Positions 1 to 11,016 of a DNA stretch of 64,000 nucleotides are shown here, piece by piece. Under the pieces are notes generated by a model. It saw nothing but the letters and a program-made list of their open reading frames with translations. It was not told where the DNA came from and searched no databases. The position numbers were made by a program, and so were the translations under genes. Within the stretch, counting starts at the first letter, position 1, and every line of letters begins with the position of its first letter. Source of the stretch: Lichenostomus cassidix (Eukaryota > Chordata > Aves > Passeriformes > Meliphagidae); NCBI GenBank assembly GCA_008360975.2, contig CM039210.1:15812293-15876292 (forward strand). Direction: 5' to 3'.

Positions 1-444
1 CCCTCTTTCTTTTTGTCTTACAACATTTGGCTTTCGTAATCATTCTTAATTCCATTTATTCATAAATTAACTGGGCCTCCAGGGAAATATCTTCTAAGTC
101 ATGATTTTTAATGTTGCCCACTCTCTATAATTCTTCCCCCAAGGTTATGTTCAGAATATACCCATTTTTCCCCTTTTGGACACTCCCCTCTTAACTGTTG
201 TGCTCTAATTTAGATATTCACTTGAGCTGTTAAGAGGTGAGTGTATGTGTAGTACAGGGTGGGGGGGAAACAGGCAGGGTATTTCCCAGGAAGGTCCTTA
301 CAAGTCTAAAGAATTTTTGATACAAGGGAATCAGAAGTTGAAAAATAACTTGTATAGACTACTTGATAGACAAGATTGATAACTTAATAAACAGAGTATT
401 GTTTACTTAACATTCACTGTGTTTGCCAAACAAGGACTATGATA

Positions 445-812
445 CTCATGGAACCTCCACACTGACAAAAAATCAAATATGTTCTTTTGGCCTTTGGACA
501 GAGACTCAGAACGCATGTGTAAAACAGAAAGATCTCCTGTCCTTTTTCAGAAAAGACCCCCGAAGCCCCCCCACCAAACAGAACTGTGCAGGCGCATGGC
601 TATAGAAATGACTTTTGAACTCGTTATAATACGAAGCGGGGATAGGTTATACATATGTATAAGTGGATTGAGAAATTCCATGAATGTGTAGCAATGTAAC
701 CAGATATATACCGAGCTATACGGGACTGACAGTGCATGTGTCTTTGGAGGGCTACCTCCCACGTGCCCTGCGCTGTAATAAACATACCGGCTTTACAACT
801 TACAATTATATA
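445..812 (+). mobile_element. Possible solo LTR, old
   Basis: A stretch with a poly(A) signal (AATAAA at about 778) followed by about 30 bases that end in CA, as the R-U5 part of an LTR would. The left edge and a target duplication could not be fixed. The flanking bases 1-444 show no gene. It could equally be unrelated AT-rich DNA. Confidence 0.25.
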
Positions 813-879
813 GGTTGTGAAGTTTTGCATCTTTTTCCTAAATCACTTTATTACACTTCACTAGGCCCCCCAAAAAATT

Positions 880-1040
880 GATAAAAGGTAACTTTGTATC
901 TTTCGGGGTGCTTGTCACTGTCCACTCCTTTGGTTCCTCCACTTGTCCTTTAACGCAGCTTGCATGAGTCCACCCTTTTTCACAGCATTGGGCAGACCAG
1001 TTGGATGGTAATTTCCCTTAAATCTCCCCAATAGATTACA
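880..1040 (-). pseudogene. pol: Integrase C-terminal remnant of class I ERV
   Basis: The minus-strand translation contains EKGWTHASCVK followed by about 20 charged residues. The same motif (EKGWTHASRVK) closes integrase in the 29.7-38.7 kb provirus, and a variant (EHGWIHHTRVK) closes it in the 38.9 kb element. It lies only about 30 bases after the gag stop region, so the rest of pol has been deleted. It cannot encode an active integrase. Confidence 0.55.
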
Positions 1041-2106
1041 ACTTGCCTCAGGCACCAACAAGACATCCCTAATCTTCTATACCTTCTGTTTGTACCTCCT
1101 TGAACACTTCCAAATCCTTTTACCTCTGTGGACAGTCCTTTCTGTAGTGTCCCTCCTTCCCACAGTAAAAACAGGCGTCCCTTACTGGTCTCTCTGGCCT
1201 GGTCTGCATAGAGGTCTTATTCCCTCCTCTTTCTTTTTTTATCCTTTCTTAAACCCTCAGAGGAATTATTTTCTACCATTAACTTCTCTGGACGCGGCGC
1301 AGCCCCGCCGGGTCTCCTGCTTGCCGCGGCTGTCTGGGTCCGGCGCAGCCCCGCCGGACGAAACACAGCTCTTGTTCGCTGCGGCTCTACTGGGTCCGGC
1401 GTGGCCTCGCCGGGCCCCGGCGCGCCGCAGCCAGACCCCGGCACGGCCCCAGGGACCGCCCCGGCGCGGCTCCGCCGGGCTCCGGGGGCCGTCTCCGCTG
1501 CGGGCAGTCGGAGGTGCGGCCCCGCCGGCTCCTCCGGGCCATGGTTGCTCGCGGCCGACAGGGAACGCTCTGAAAGAAAGGAGGGGGGGGTGGGGACCCG
1601 ACGCCGAAGGGAAACACCCCAAAAAGGGGCAGGGACGCGACGCCAAAGGGAACGCCCCACGCCCGAAGGGAAACACCCCGCAGGGGAGGGGCCCGCGCCC
1701 GAAGGGAACGCCCCAAAGGGAAAAAGCCCGCGCCCAAAGGGAACGCCCACCGACGCAGGGGGAGGGGCTCACGCCAGAACACGAGCGATGCAGGGGGCGG
1801 GGTTAACTCATTCAGCCCTCTTTCCTGCCACTCCTCTATCTTTTCTAGTTTCCTTCTAATGTTCAGCCAGGCTTGTGTCACAAAATGAATCTTTAGTAAG
1901 ACCTGTCTTGCTGGGCTATCGGGGTCCATCCCTGAATATTGTTGGATGTTCCTGCAGAGTCTTTCCAGCAACTCTGTTGGTGTTTCATCCTTCCCTTGCT
2001 GCCCTTCGAATGCTTTAGCCGTGTTATTTAACTGGTCTAGTGGGAATAGGGCCCATTGGAAGTACTGGGCCTGCTGGGATAGGGGACCACAGGGGGGGTA
2101 ACACAT
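1041..2106 (-). pseudogene. gag: gag capsid and nucleocapsid, split by GC-rich insert
   Basis: Gag builds the virion core. The capsid C-terminal part at 2106-1812 includes the major homology region (AFEGQQGKDETPTELLERL) and the following helix-rich segment ending QERGLNEL. Nucleocapsid follows at about 1190-1100 with one CX2CX4HX4C zinc knuckle (CFYCGKEGHYRKDC), the single-knuckle layout of gammaretroviruses. Between them sits the 1283-1811 GC-rich block. The gag stop (TAG followed by GGATGTC) lies near 1055. The frame is broken upstream of 2106 and matrix is not recognised with certainty. Confidence 0.72.
1283..1811. repeat. GC-rich minisatellite block inside gag
   Basis: About 530 bases of very GC-rich DNA interrupt gag exactly between capsid and nucleocapsid coding. 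Two repeat types are visible. At 1290-1480 a GGGGCTGCGCCGGACCC-like core recurs (on the minus strand) at roughly 45-60-base spacing. At 1597-1790 imperfect units built around CGAAGGGAACGCCCC recur about every 30 bases. The block keeps long open frames on both strands because GC-rich DNA has few stops, so those frames are not evidence of a gene. Confidence 0.75.
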
Positions 2107-2469
2107 CTAAGGGGTCCCATACTTTCTCCCCCCTCTTCTTAGCCTGTTCCTTCTTATCAGCCTCTCATAACTTATTGAAGGCCTGGCAAATCTAATCCAA
2201 TTTGCCAATTTAACCCCCAAGGGGCTATTTGATGATCTTACTCCCCTCTTGTCTCATTTTCTAGCCTGTTCTCAAGGCTCAGTAGCAGGACACTAAGGGA
2301 GTGGGGTTTCCCTAGTCCCTCCCTGTCCAGTCACTCCCCCCTTACACCAATTCACAGCATCATGCACAATCTTCTCTCACTCTCCTTTATTTCCTTTATC
2401 CAGGCACACTCCTCACACCCTTCCTCACACCCAAATCAGCCTTGCAATTCAACCCACAGTTCTTGCAAG

Positions 2470-2600
2470 TAGAAAGGGGAACTATACCACTGAGCCTGGC
2501 AACCTGCACACTGTACTAAAACCCACTTGGCACTGTGACACTCAGAGCATTTAGGACAGGGATTTGGATCTGGTGGTTTTACTCCCTCTATATATTCATT
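2470..2600 (-). other. Cysteine-rich coding remnant upstream of gag capsid
   Basis: On the minus strand a short open stretch contains the spaced cysteines CPKCSEC and, about nine residues later, CAGC. This resembles a zinc-binding pair of CxxC motifs. It lies between the ERV leader and the capsid, where matrix would be expected. I do not recognise the family; it may be part of a divergent gag N-terminal region or chance. Confidence 0.35.
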
Positions 2601-2674
2601 GAGGGAATGTAGTTCCCCTAGTTTTCCTTAGCTTATCTACTGTTGCTATGTAACCAACAATTCAAAATTCAAAA

Positions 2675-2990
2675 TAATGGCTCCTGCCAAAAAAATTCAA
2701 AATGGCGTCTCCCGTCAAAAATATTCAAACTCAGCTCTCCTGCCGAGAAATTCAGAACCAGCGCTTCCCGCCGAAAAATTCAAAATGGCGGCTCCTGCCG
2801 AGAAATTCAAAACTGGTGCCTCCCACCGAAAAAATTTAAAATTGGCTCTCCCGCCAAGAAATTCAAAACGGCGGTTCCTGCCGAAAAAAATTAAAAAGTG
2901 GTGCCTCCTGCCGAAAAATTCAAAACCGGTGGCTCTTGCCAGCACACACTCAGAAACAGTTTCGAGCTGGTGCCTCCCGCCGGCACACAC
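2675..2990. repeat. Minisatellite, about 29-bp unit, in ERV leader
   Basis: About eleven imperfect copies of a unit like GGCTCCTGCCGAGAAATTCA run head to tail, each 25-31 bases. The last two copies lose the AAATTC part and end in a short (CA)n run near 2985-2996. The array lies in the 5' leader of the minus-strand ERV. It yields long open frames in several phases, an artefact of the regular unit. Confidence 0.85.
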
Positions 2991-3303
2991 ACACACAGAG
3001 CGACAGAACCTTTCTACCGGAGACCAAGTCTCCACATCTTTTGACAGAATTTAGACTGAACCTTTTACTGGAAATTCCCAGAACTCCAGGCAAAGCCTCC
3101 CCACCACCGGAGACTCCCAAAATCCCAGGTAAATCTCCCTGCCTTAATTTCACAAACACACAAAGCCTCACTCACTCCTCCTCACTCTTTCTGTGGCCAC
3201 AACACACTCTCTTTTTCAAAATAAACCTGGGATCCCTCTATTTAATCCGCCACAAAATCAAACTGATGCCAACTCTCCTCTCAGTCACATCACTGACATA
3301 GAT

Positions 3304-3548
3304 ACCTGAGCCCCGCCTATGCAGGTCGCCGGGAGAGAGCACCCTAATTACTCTCTAGACCCCAGACATTCCTTAACGGTATCCCAACCTAAAGGGTTTC
3401 CCAGTGGCTACCCGGCAAAACCCTGGCTCCCCCGCCTCAGATGCCCATGGTTCTTGGTAAGGAATAGCTGAGCCCCACCTACGCAGGTCGCCTGGAGAGA
3501 GCACAATTACTCTCTGGACCCCAGACACTCCTTAACGGTATCCCACCT
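3304..3548. repeat. Direct duplication of about 80 bp
   Basis: Bases about 3304-3383 and 3469-3548 are near copies, both running from CTGAGCCCC through CAGGTCGCC, GAGAGAGCAC and ACTCTCT to TTAACGGTATCCCA, about 165 bases apart. They lie in the ERV leader between the LTR and gag. Confidence 0.85.
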
Positions 3549-3961
3549 CACCCTGCCGACACCCAGAGATTCTCCCTGAGAGCTCAATCACACCTCTCGC
3601 AACCGCTCCCCACTTTCACCAGGTGCACACTCGCCTCGGGAATCTGACTGTCAGTTCCCATCTCAGTCACACACTTTCGCACTGTCGCTCTCATCCACCC
3701 CCTGCAAGCTACTTACAGCCCCTTTTCGCAAGCGGGTTCGTGCACAAATCGCGGGCCACGCACTCTGCGCGGGAGGAGCTCGGGTAGCCTTCCCTACTTA
3801 TCCACAGCCGTTCTCTGAGTTCGCTTTGTGAAGCCTCCTCTCGTTCTTTGAGAATCAGCCAGCAACAGTCATCGATCCCAAGGGATAACCTCAGAGCTGC
3901 CAAAAAGACCAGCAGGGCGCCTCTCTTCCAATGTCCTTCGGGACCACCAAACTTGACGCCT

Positions 3962-3980
3962 ATCCTGGACAAAGCCCCCA
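3962..3980 (-). other. Primer-binding site, Pro-tRNA-like
   Basis: The minus strand reads TGGGGGCTTTGTCCAGGAT two bases after the LTR end. It resembles the tRNA-Pro primer site of gammaretroviruses (TGGGGGCTCGTCCGGGAT) with one extra base and a few changes. The position next to the LTR supports the call. Confidence 0.6.
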
Positions 3981-3982
3981 AT

Positions 3983-4437
3983 TGTGAAAAAGGTCTTCTC
4001 ACTACTTAAATTTTGAAAGAATTTATTCACTCATTTTCATAGTACAAACAACGATAAGAGGCTTAGAATGGCTGTCTGCCGTTACACAACGCAAAGTACA
4101 GCGCTGGGTGCTTAGCCACCCATGGGGGGAAGCCAGAAGCACACCTTCTGGCTAGGGGATACAGTTTTTATAACCCCCTAACCCTGCCTCCTTCAGGTGC
4201 TCTGTTTGGCTTGTTGTCTTCAGTCCTCATTGGCTCGTCCTTTCTAGGGTCTTCTGATAGGTTAGCTGCTTGCCCAGCTCTCCCCTTTCTTAACCATAAC
4301 ATTTAAGTTAGCCACAACAAATTAACAATTAGACATAACAAACTTATAGATGTAGTCATAACATTTATCAGTTAGCCCCAACAAATCTATAGAGGTAGCC
4401 ATAACATATACACAACCATTAACAAATAACCATAACA
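3983..4437 (-). mobile_element. LTR of minus-strand class I ERV
   Basis: The LTR end CACA abuts the primer site. On the minus strand a TATA box (TTATAAAAAC) lies at about 4172-4163 and a poly(A) signal AATAAA at about 4025-4019, in promoter-to-poly(A) order. The right edge is set at a CATAACA near 4437 because U3 starting TGTTATGG fits, but similar CCATAACA motifs recur from 4290 to 4437, so this edge is uncertain. Confidence 0.6.
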
Positions 4438-7400
4438 AATACCTCATAACCCTTTACGAAAGCCAGCTCCATGACTTCATTTATAACAGCTGGCTTGCTG
4501 GAGCAGGGCCACCCTCAGTGAGAGGCAGGCACCTGCAGAATTCACCCTAAGGCAGCTCAAAACCTCTAACTTCAGTCTCTCCGAGACAAGGAAAAAACCC
4601 CACAAAACTGAGGAGAGCCCAAAAAGGGAGAAGCCTCTGCCTAAGCAAAGACCAAACAGCCAGCGAAGCAAATACCACACAGCGAAAGGGGACAAGTTGC
4701 TTGCTCGAGCAGATTTTAAAAGTGCCTGTAAAACCACTCCCCTTGACGGCACAGTTTTTTTCCTGGGTGCACCACTGGCCCTTAAACAGACAGTAACAAT
4801 TTTGGGCACAGATATATGGAATATAATAACGTTTTGGGTTATCCATGACAATAGGGTTAGTTTTTATTGTTGTAGCCTGATAAAATGAAATTATATCAGC
4901 TCTTGAAAAAGAATGAATATCAAATATTTGTTCACAAGTGAACCTCTTGAAGAAAAAAAAGAAAAAATACATGGCATGCTTATTGATTTTTTCTATTTAA
5001 AGCTTGAGTCAGTAAATTGCTGTTAATTGGCTTTATGGTTGTTATTTTATGGAAATACTTTAAAAATTTTATTTGACAAATACTGCAGTTTTAACAAAGA
5101 ATGACTGAATTGTCTTAACAAAGAAGATGAAGGCTGTGGGTTGCTTACAATAGAATAACCACCTTCCAGATCTCTTAAATCCACAGTATATGTAGTGCAG
5201 GTCCTGAGTGGCCTTTGTTTTCAATGTGTTTTGCAAGATTTTAGGGGAGGGGTTCTGCATCAAATGTGTCAAAATAACTTACAGATCGCTGTTACTAATA
5301 TTTTTCCTTGATTTTTGGTTTTCTGTGAAAAGCAGGCAGCTGAGACCAAGTCTTCAGATGAAGGGGGAGGGACAGGAGGAGAACAAATATACATACAGTG
5401 TGCCATTGTCTGCAAATTGGCATATGACAGCTAACCAGAAGAAACCTTCAGTATTCATTTGCATGCTAAAGAATATCCAGGATTAAACCAAAGGATTTAG
5501 ACCTGATATTCATTACTCACTTCACAGACTTCATGAAGGAAAGTTTATTTTCCATTCATAGATGAAAAATCTTCTAAGATACATAAAGGCTGGCTTAGCA
5601 TTAACAGTAGATACATATCTTTCCTGTATTTCTTATGAATTTCTTATATGCTTACTAAACAGATGTTTGCTGTCAAATTAGTAAATTTTTCTCCTCAAAA
5701 ATTCAAAAGAAAAACATCTATCACACTTACTATGTAGCATTTTTAAAATGTCTTTATTTAATTCCAGAAGTTTGCTTTCTATGAATAAAATTATAGCTCA
5801 TTTTTAAAACAAATAAAAATATTTTGAAAAAAGCTATAAATAAATACATAAGAAATATTTTTATACCTTTCTATCTTTATGTAGACAGATGTATTTTTCT
5901 ACCTACTGTATGCATCAAGTAGTATTTTTCAAGCAGTCTGAAAAATACAAGCAACTGTTACATGTGAGTTTGCATGTGGTGAATTTATAACAAAGCACTA
6001 GTTTATTTTCCTCATCTAATAGGTTCATAAAATATTTTGGTGATGTTTAGCATTCAAGTATTGATAATTGATACTGATAAAAACTCACAATCTAATATAA
6101 TAAAATTTAAAATAAACTAAGCCTTCTCTTTTAATGAGAGTCAGTACAATGCTTTGACTTGTCACTAATTTAAAGGTATATAAGTCTTTAAGGTGCTGCT
6201 CTCCAGGTAGCTTTTCCAATAATTTTGACAGGATGTTGGACCTTCTGTGAGCTGATTAGTGTCTTGCAGGATCAAGGCCTTAGTAGGCATATCCACTTAA
6301 ACATTACTTCAAAATCTCTAGTCCTTGCTGAACAGCTTTTAAAACTTAGCTTAGCCTTAAAACTGAAAACAGAACAAATGCAGGCTCGGTTTAGTGTCTA
6401 ATTCTTCAGGAATTAGGATTTACTACAATTTAAAAAGTACTAAAAATATATAGGGACAAATCCCTAGGTGAGGTAAATTTTCCTAGTATATTTCATTCAC
6501 ATGGGTAATGACAATTTACATGCACTGAGAATCTTCAAGGGTACGGCTCTCAGTTCACTAGTGTGAAACCACAATGAAAGTTTGTGTTCATTGATGTTCA
6601 GGTCTGGACCCTTTATGAACACAGAGCAGAACAGGATAAATGTTGGACACTCCTATGACTTCTGAATACAAAACATATGTTCAAAATAAACAGATAAAAT
6701 TCTTATATTTATGTATTTGGAAATCCATGTTTTCTAAAAAAAAAACCCAAAAAACCCAGACATGTTAAGACATTCATTTGGTCTTTGCAGATGTTCTGAT
6801 AGATGATAAATTTTACCATTTAAAATATACTTTGGAGCCATATTGTTTTGTTCAGATGTGATGCACATGCATACACACATGCATTCACACACATGCATAC
6901 CCATTCATTTGTGTGTGTAGTATTCTTACTCCATATGCAATAACACAGTTGTGAGTTATTTTTTTAGTGTGTCATAGTCAAGTTTATACTGAATGTACAT
7001 ACAGTCACTTGAAACAAATAAATGTAATATGCTAGATTGAACACTCCTATGTTATATAAAGCAAAGGTTCCCCACTTATTCAATTGTTTCATTATTGTGT
7101 GGCTAATTTACCTACTTAAATTTGAGATATCCTATAGTAAAGAAAGACAGGACTTTCAGTGATATTCTCTTCCACTACATTTTTGCACATGAAGGACAAT
7201 ATTGGACTTATGTCCATTAAAAATTTCTGTAGACTACATTAAAAAAATATTAATGAATAAAACATAAATTATAACTTATTTTATTAGTGCAAATGCGGTT
7301 AAGTTTAACTAAGAACATATACAATTAAAATTGAGCTTTCTCTTTAATTTGGCCTGCAATATTTTTTAAGTTTAGGTATATAACCAGAGAATAATTTCTG

Positions 7401-7719
7401 TCAAGACTGAAGGATTCATATAGGAGTGATATTGCATGCACTGTTTTGTGAATATTTTGAGGCATGTGGCAGCCTAAATAACACATATGTTTTTGCAAAT
7501 TCATTAATTCTAAAACAGTACTCAATAATAAGTATTTGCAGTGTAACAGGCAATTTTATTTGGGTTTTTTTAATAAAAAGCTATACTTATCAATCTTACT
7601 GGCGCACACTAATATATGCTGGATATTTATTGATATTTTGAGGTCTTACAATGCATTATACTTTCATCTGAAAGTAACTTTACTGATTTCAAATTAAATC
7701 ATGTCATGAATTTGAAGGT
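4438..7719. other. AT-rich DNA without recognised gene
   Basis: Apart from possible further ERV U3 sequence up to about 4800, I see only AT-rich DNA with short simple repeats (for example alternating CATGCATACACACA around 6866-6905). Open frames here are short and unlike any family I know. Confidence 0.6.
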
Positions 7720-7725
7720 CTAGCG
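7720..7725. repeat. Target-site duplication CTAGCG
   Basis: CTAGCG is present directly left of the element (7720-7725) and directly right of it (11393-11398). A 6-bp duplication is typical of alpha/beta-type (ERV2) integration. Confidence 0.95.
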
Positions 7726-8081
7726 TGACATAATGACGAGAGGGAACTCACGGCAGTCTCAATATGAGATATAGAGTAAGCTCCCTTTTATTTCACCAAA
7801 CAAGAAACTTATATACTGTTACAGATGTTACTAATTATAGTTACACACGTATCTGCAGTTTGTTCTCACACATTCAGGGATCCTCCTGGTGACTCCCTTA
7901 TTCTTTCTCATAACACTTCTGACTCCCTATTCTTTCCCATGACATTCTTCTCACAGAACATTCTCAGAAAAACAAGCCACTGTAGCTTGTTAGGATTCTA
8001 ATTAAGGCCTGAGTATGCTGAGGCCCTGCTCAGGTGTGTTCAGTTAGCATAAGTTTTGCTGGAAAACTGCGTTTTCCAACA
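7726..8081 (-). mobile_element. 3' LTR of young ERV2
   Basis: 356 bp. On the minus strand it begins TGTTGGAAAACGCAG and ends TTATGTCA. It is essentially identical to 11037-11392. On the minus strand TATATAAGTTTC lies near 7815-7805 and AAATAAAAGG near 7795-7786, the core promoter and poly(A) region. Confidence 0.95.
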
Positions 8082-8100
8082 ATTCCCCTGTTTCGCTTTT
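8082..8100 (-). other. Polypurine tract
   Basis: The minus strand reads AAAAGCGAAACAGGGGAAT directly before the LTR start TGTTGG, the expected plus-strand DNA primer site. Confidence 0.8.
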
Positions 8101-9160
8101 GAGAATAGACGTTGTCTGTTATCAGATTAATTTGCTTTGCTATAAGTAATTCTTATTATTAGAATTGTTATAAATTTACTTAAGGAAATTTCACTAGTTA
8201 TTTAGATATGTTGCCATGGTCTAGGAACTGTCATTGCTGAAAACATTCACTTTCCAGGTAAAGCTTGGAGAACCCTTTCCGGACAAGGACTCCAAGTTTA
8301 CTTGGAAGAAGGTTTAGCTTTTATGAACTCAATTTGGCAAATGAAAATTACTTGATCACATTTTGGTGCAGAACACTTGGGACTCATGGCATGTTTCCCA
8401 GCCAGTTAGGACCAAGGCCTGGCCAGGGCCTAGGTGCTAAGTAGGAGGGTTTTCTTGGAACATCAAGCTTTAATTAATATCAATAAGGAGAGTGTTTTAA
8501 CATGTTACTATTTTTGTAGATAGCTATATAAGGTGAGATGAAGTATTTGAAAACAGTGGACATTATCATTTGACTTTAACTAAGGAAGATAAAACTGCAA
8601 GGCTTTTGTGAATAATAATATAAACTAACAAATTTAAAACTTAAAATCAGTATCACTGAAAATGAATAAAACTTAATCTTAATAAATCTGATTTTAAACT
8701 AACAAATGGGACTTAACTATAATGGAATTTAAAATTGATATCACTTTAACAACTTAACTCTAACAAAATTTAAAACTTAACAGAATTTAAAATTAACATC
8801 ACTTAATATTACTTAATAGAATTTTAACTTTAACAGAATTTACAACTTAATAGAATTTAAATTCACTATTACTTAACTTTAACAGAATCTATACTTAACC
8901 AAAGGTACTTAACAGGTAACAAACTATTTAGTAGAATTTTATTCATACGTTTCATTCACACATCAAAACTCTCAAGAAATCGAAACCACACTCTCAGCAG
9001 TCACAGGTTTCATCTGCACATTAAAGCACTCAACACACTCTCAGTAGGCCTACAATATTCACACATACACACAAACACTATCTTAAGCAATGCTTTAGCA
9101 AAATTCAGCTCTCATTCAAGGCTTTTAGTATTCAAGGTGTTATTTTTTTATCAGGATAAT
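8101..9160. other. Unrecognised internal sequence with AT-rich repeats
   Basis: No viral gene is seen. From about 8600 to 8960 a degenerate unit built from ACTTAACAGAATTTAAA recurs many times. The part 8101-8600 has no recognisable coding. Since the flanking LTRs are nearly identical, all of this moved as part of the element. Confidence 0.6.
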
Positions 9161-9740
9161 ATCTTGTTACAATGCTTCTTTATTAGTAAAACACTGGAAA
9201 TAGGTTTTGGTCTCGGTGTCAGTGCAGCCAGGCTGAAGGAAGAGCCGATCTGCTCCATCTGCTTGGACATTTTCAGGGAGCTTTGGTTGCTGAGCTGCAG
9301 CAGATGGTGAAGGCTTGCCAGGACAAGTGCTTACGGAAGAAGCCAAGCTCAGAGACATTTTCCTGAAACTCTGGAAAAGCTGAAAAGTCATGAAGCTGCA
9401 CCGGATCAGCCATAGCAAGGCTGTGCTGCTGGTCAACACGGGGCAATGGGTGTTTCACCCGGCAAAGCGAATAATGAGAGGTTTTGGAGAGAACAGCTGG
9501 AGAACGTGTTCAAAGATCTGTTTCTGCAGCTAGAGAGCGTGGCGGGACCGCTGCCACCATGGGGAACGACATGGACGTGATTCCCGAGCGGGAGATGAAG
9601 GACCTCTAGTTCAGAGCACTGAAGAAGATTCGCATCTTTGAAACTCTTAAAAGTTCTCCATGACTACGAGGACAAACAACTCAATTCTGTATCAGACTGC
9701 TGTTTTTGCTGGCAACGCTGTTGGTTAGTTCTGGTTTGCT
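9161..9740 (+). pseudogene. NUP214: Captured host coding sequence incl. NUP214 start
   Basis: At 9551-9561 GCTGCCACCATGG gives a strong start context, and the frame begins MGNDMDVIPEREMKD. After a TAG it continues with FRALKKIRIF. This is the start of nucleoporin NUP214, whose mammalian form begins with the same PEREMKD..FRALKK.RIF pattern. NUP214 is a cytoplasmic-side nuclear pore protein with an N-terminal beta propeller. Weak similarity (SVS, VFAG) continues to about 9710 with shifts. Upstream, 9222-9280 encodes RLKEEPICSICLDIF, like the first cysteines of a TRIM/RING domain. The block lies antisense to the ERV. It is too short and broken to make a working protein. Confidence 0.65.
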
Positions 9741-9762
9741 GCTGAAGCTGTCAATCATTTCC

Positions 9763-10784
9763 TCATCCTTGGGGAGGAGTAGAGTTTAGGGTCTCACCAT
9801 AGACATCACCGTTTTGGCAGTGAAGGAGGCGTGGATGGCTCGCGGCTCCACCTACCGGGGCACCCTCTGGGACCTCTGCTCTCGTTGTCATTTGACCGGA
9901 AACCACGGTTGGAGCAACTTCCGCCACAGGTCTATTTGTGTGCCATGCAGGAGTAGGGGCCGCCGCTGCTGCTCGGCTACTGGTCGCTTTCTGCTTGTTT
10001 TTTCTGTTTCTACAAGCTTCTGTGCTGTGAGTATCTCTATTGCAGCAGGAACACCAAACTTTTTCGTTACAGTCCTTTCGTATGTGTTTTTCACTGCCAC
10101 ATCGATAACACCGGAATGATTTCTGGCTACTCTGGCTTTTTACCCACGATATTTGAGCTCTCTCTAACATCGTATTCAGTTGTTCTGGTAAAAATTCAAC
10201 GGTGACGCTCTCAAACAAAGCAGCTAAGATGTTTTTCGTTGTAAAGTTGCTAAGCTCTATGATACATTGAGACAGGAATAGGTTTTTCATCCAATCGAGT
10301 AACTTTGTATTCTCAGTTCCTGGCGGCGTGGCGCGCCCTTCCCCCGCCAGCGCTGGCAGCGAGGGAGAGCCACGCTTCCCCCTCCCCCCTAGCGGGGGGG
10401 CTTCCCCGGCTGCGCCGCAGCTGCTGAAGTCTTTTGCATGTTAAAAGCAGCACAGTAACTCACAGGTTTCTCTCTGCTCCACGCGGCCGTCACCCCCCGT
10501 GCCGTCAGCCACGCAAGGTCCCGTTCTGTTGCATGCTTTTGTAAGCAGGCTACGACTTTACTCCATGGTTTACCAAGCTTTCTTGCAATTTTATCACACT
10601 CCAAAAGTAAAGAAGCTCCATAATTCAACCACTCTCCTACATCGAATACTGTAATAGGATTTGTAAAAAATCCATAAGCTTGTCCCACCACCATCAGGCC
10701 AGCTAAATGCGATAGACTACCTTTACTGAGTCCATGCTTTTCTAAAAAGCATAACAATAAAAATTGGGCTACCTCCGTCTCCAT
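9763..10784 (-). pseudogene. gag: ERV2 gag, capsid largely deleted
   Basis: The N-terminal part (10784-10389) starts METEVAQFLLLCFLEKHG and looks like an ERV2 matrix domain. The downstream part (10290-9763) holds the end of capsid and a nucleocapsid with two zinc knuckles, CYRCGSEKHIRKDC and CSCCNRDTHSTEAC, both CX2CX4HX4C. Two knuckles are usual in alpha- and betaretroviruses. The two parts are in different frames, separated by GC-rich DNA at 10290-10390, and most of the capsid is missing. The C-terminus runs into the captured block near 9760. Confidence 0.8.
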
Positions 10785-11016
10785 TCCGTACCAGCTGGGT
10801 TTAAAGTTACGCAGTCGCCGCCGTCCGAGCGCTCCGCTGGGGCGTCTCTGGTTATTCCGCGGTTGCTACAATCAGTGCAGCTTTTCCGAGGTTTATTAGC
10901 CCATCCGGAAGCGGGTCTTTTTCGGCCCAGGCTCTCATAGCCCCCCGGCGCTGCCCCCAGGGCCTCTCCGGTCTCGTCGCTCTCTGGGCAGGGTCGTAAA
11001 ACTCTGCTATCTCCGT

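Larger units (their letters stand above)
870..4437 (-). mobile_element. Class I (gamma-type) ERV fragment
   Basis: Read on the minus strand the order is LTR (about 4437-3983), a Pro-like primer site, a long leader with a minisatellite, gag capsid and nucleocapsid, and then a short integrase C-terminal remnant. Protease, reverse transcriptase, RNase H and most of integrase are missing between gag and the integrase remnant, which points to one large internal deletion near 1040. The capsid resembles that of the 29.7-38.7 kb provirus in this window, so the two are related class I lineages. No 3' LTR is recognised to the left; env is absent. A 0.5-kb GC-rich block splits gag. Confidence 0.75.

Noticed and set aside
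1090..1806. Long open frames on both strands (up to 238 codons) in the GC-rich block
   Set aside because: Low stop density from GC-rich tandem repeats; the translations are repetitive Arg/Gly/Pro-rich strings with no conserved domain.
2643..3054. Open frames of 83-125 codons over the minisatellite
   Set aside because: The same repeat is open in three frames; the protein is just a reading of the tandem unit.
4477..4972. Minus-strand frames of 124-141 codons
   Set aside because: No domain, overlap each other in different frames, and lie next to ERV U3 sequence.
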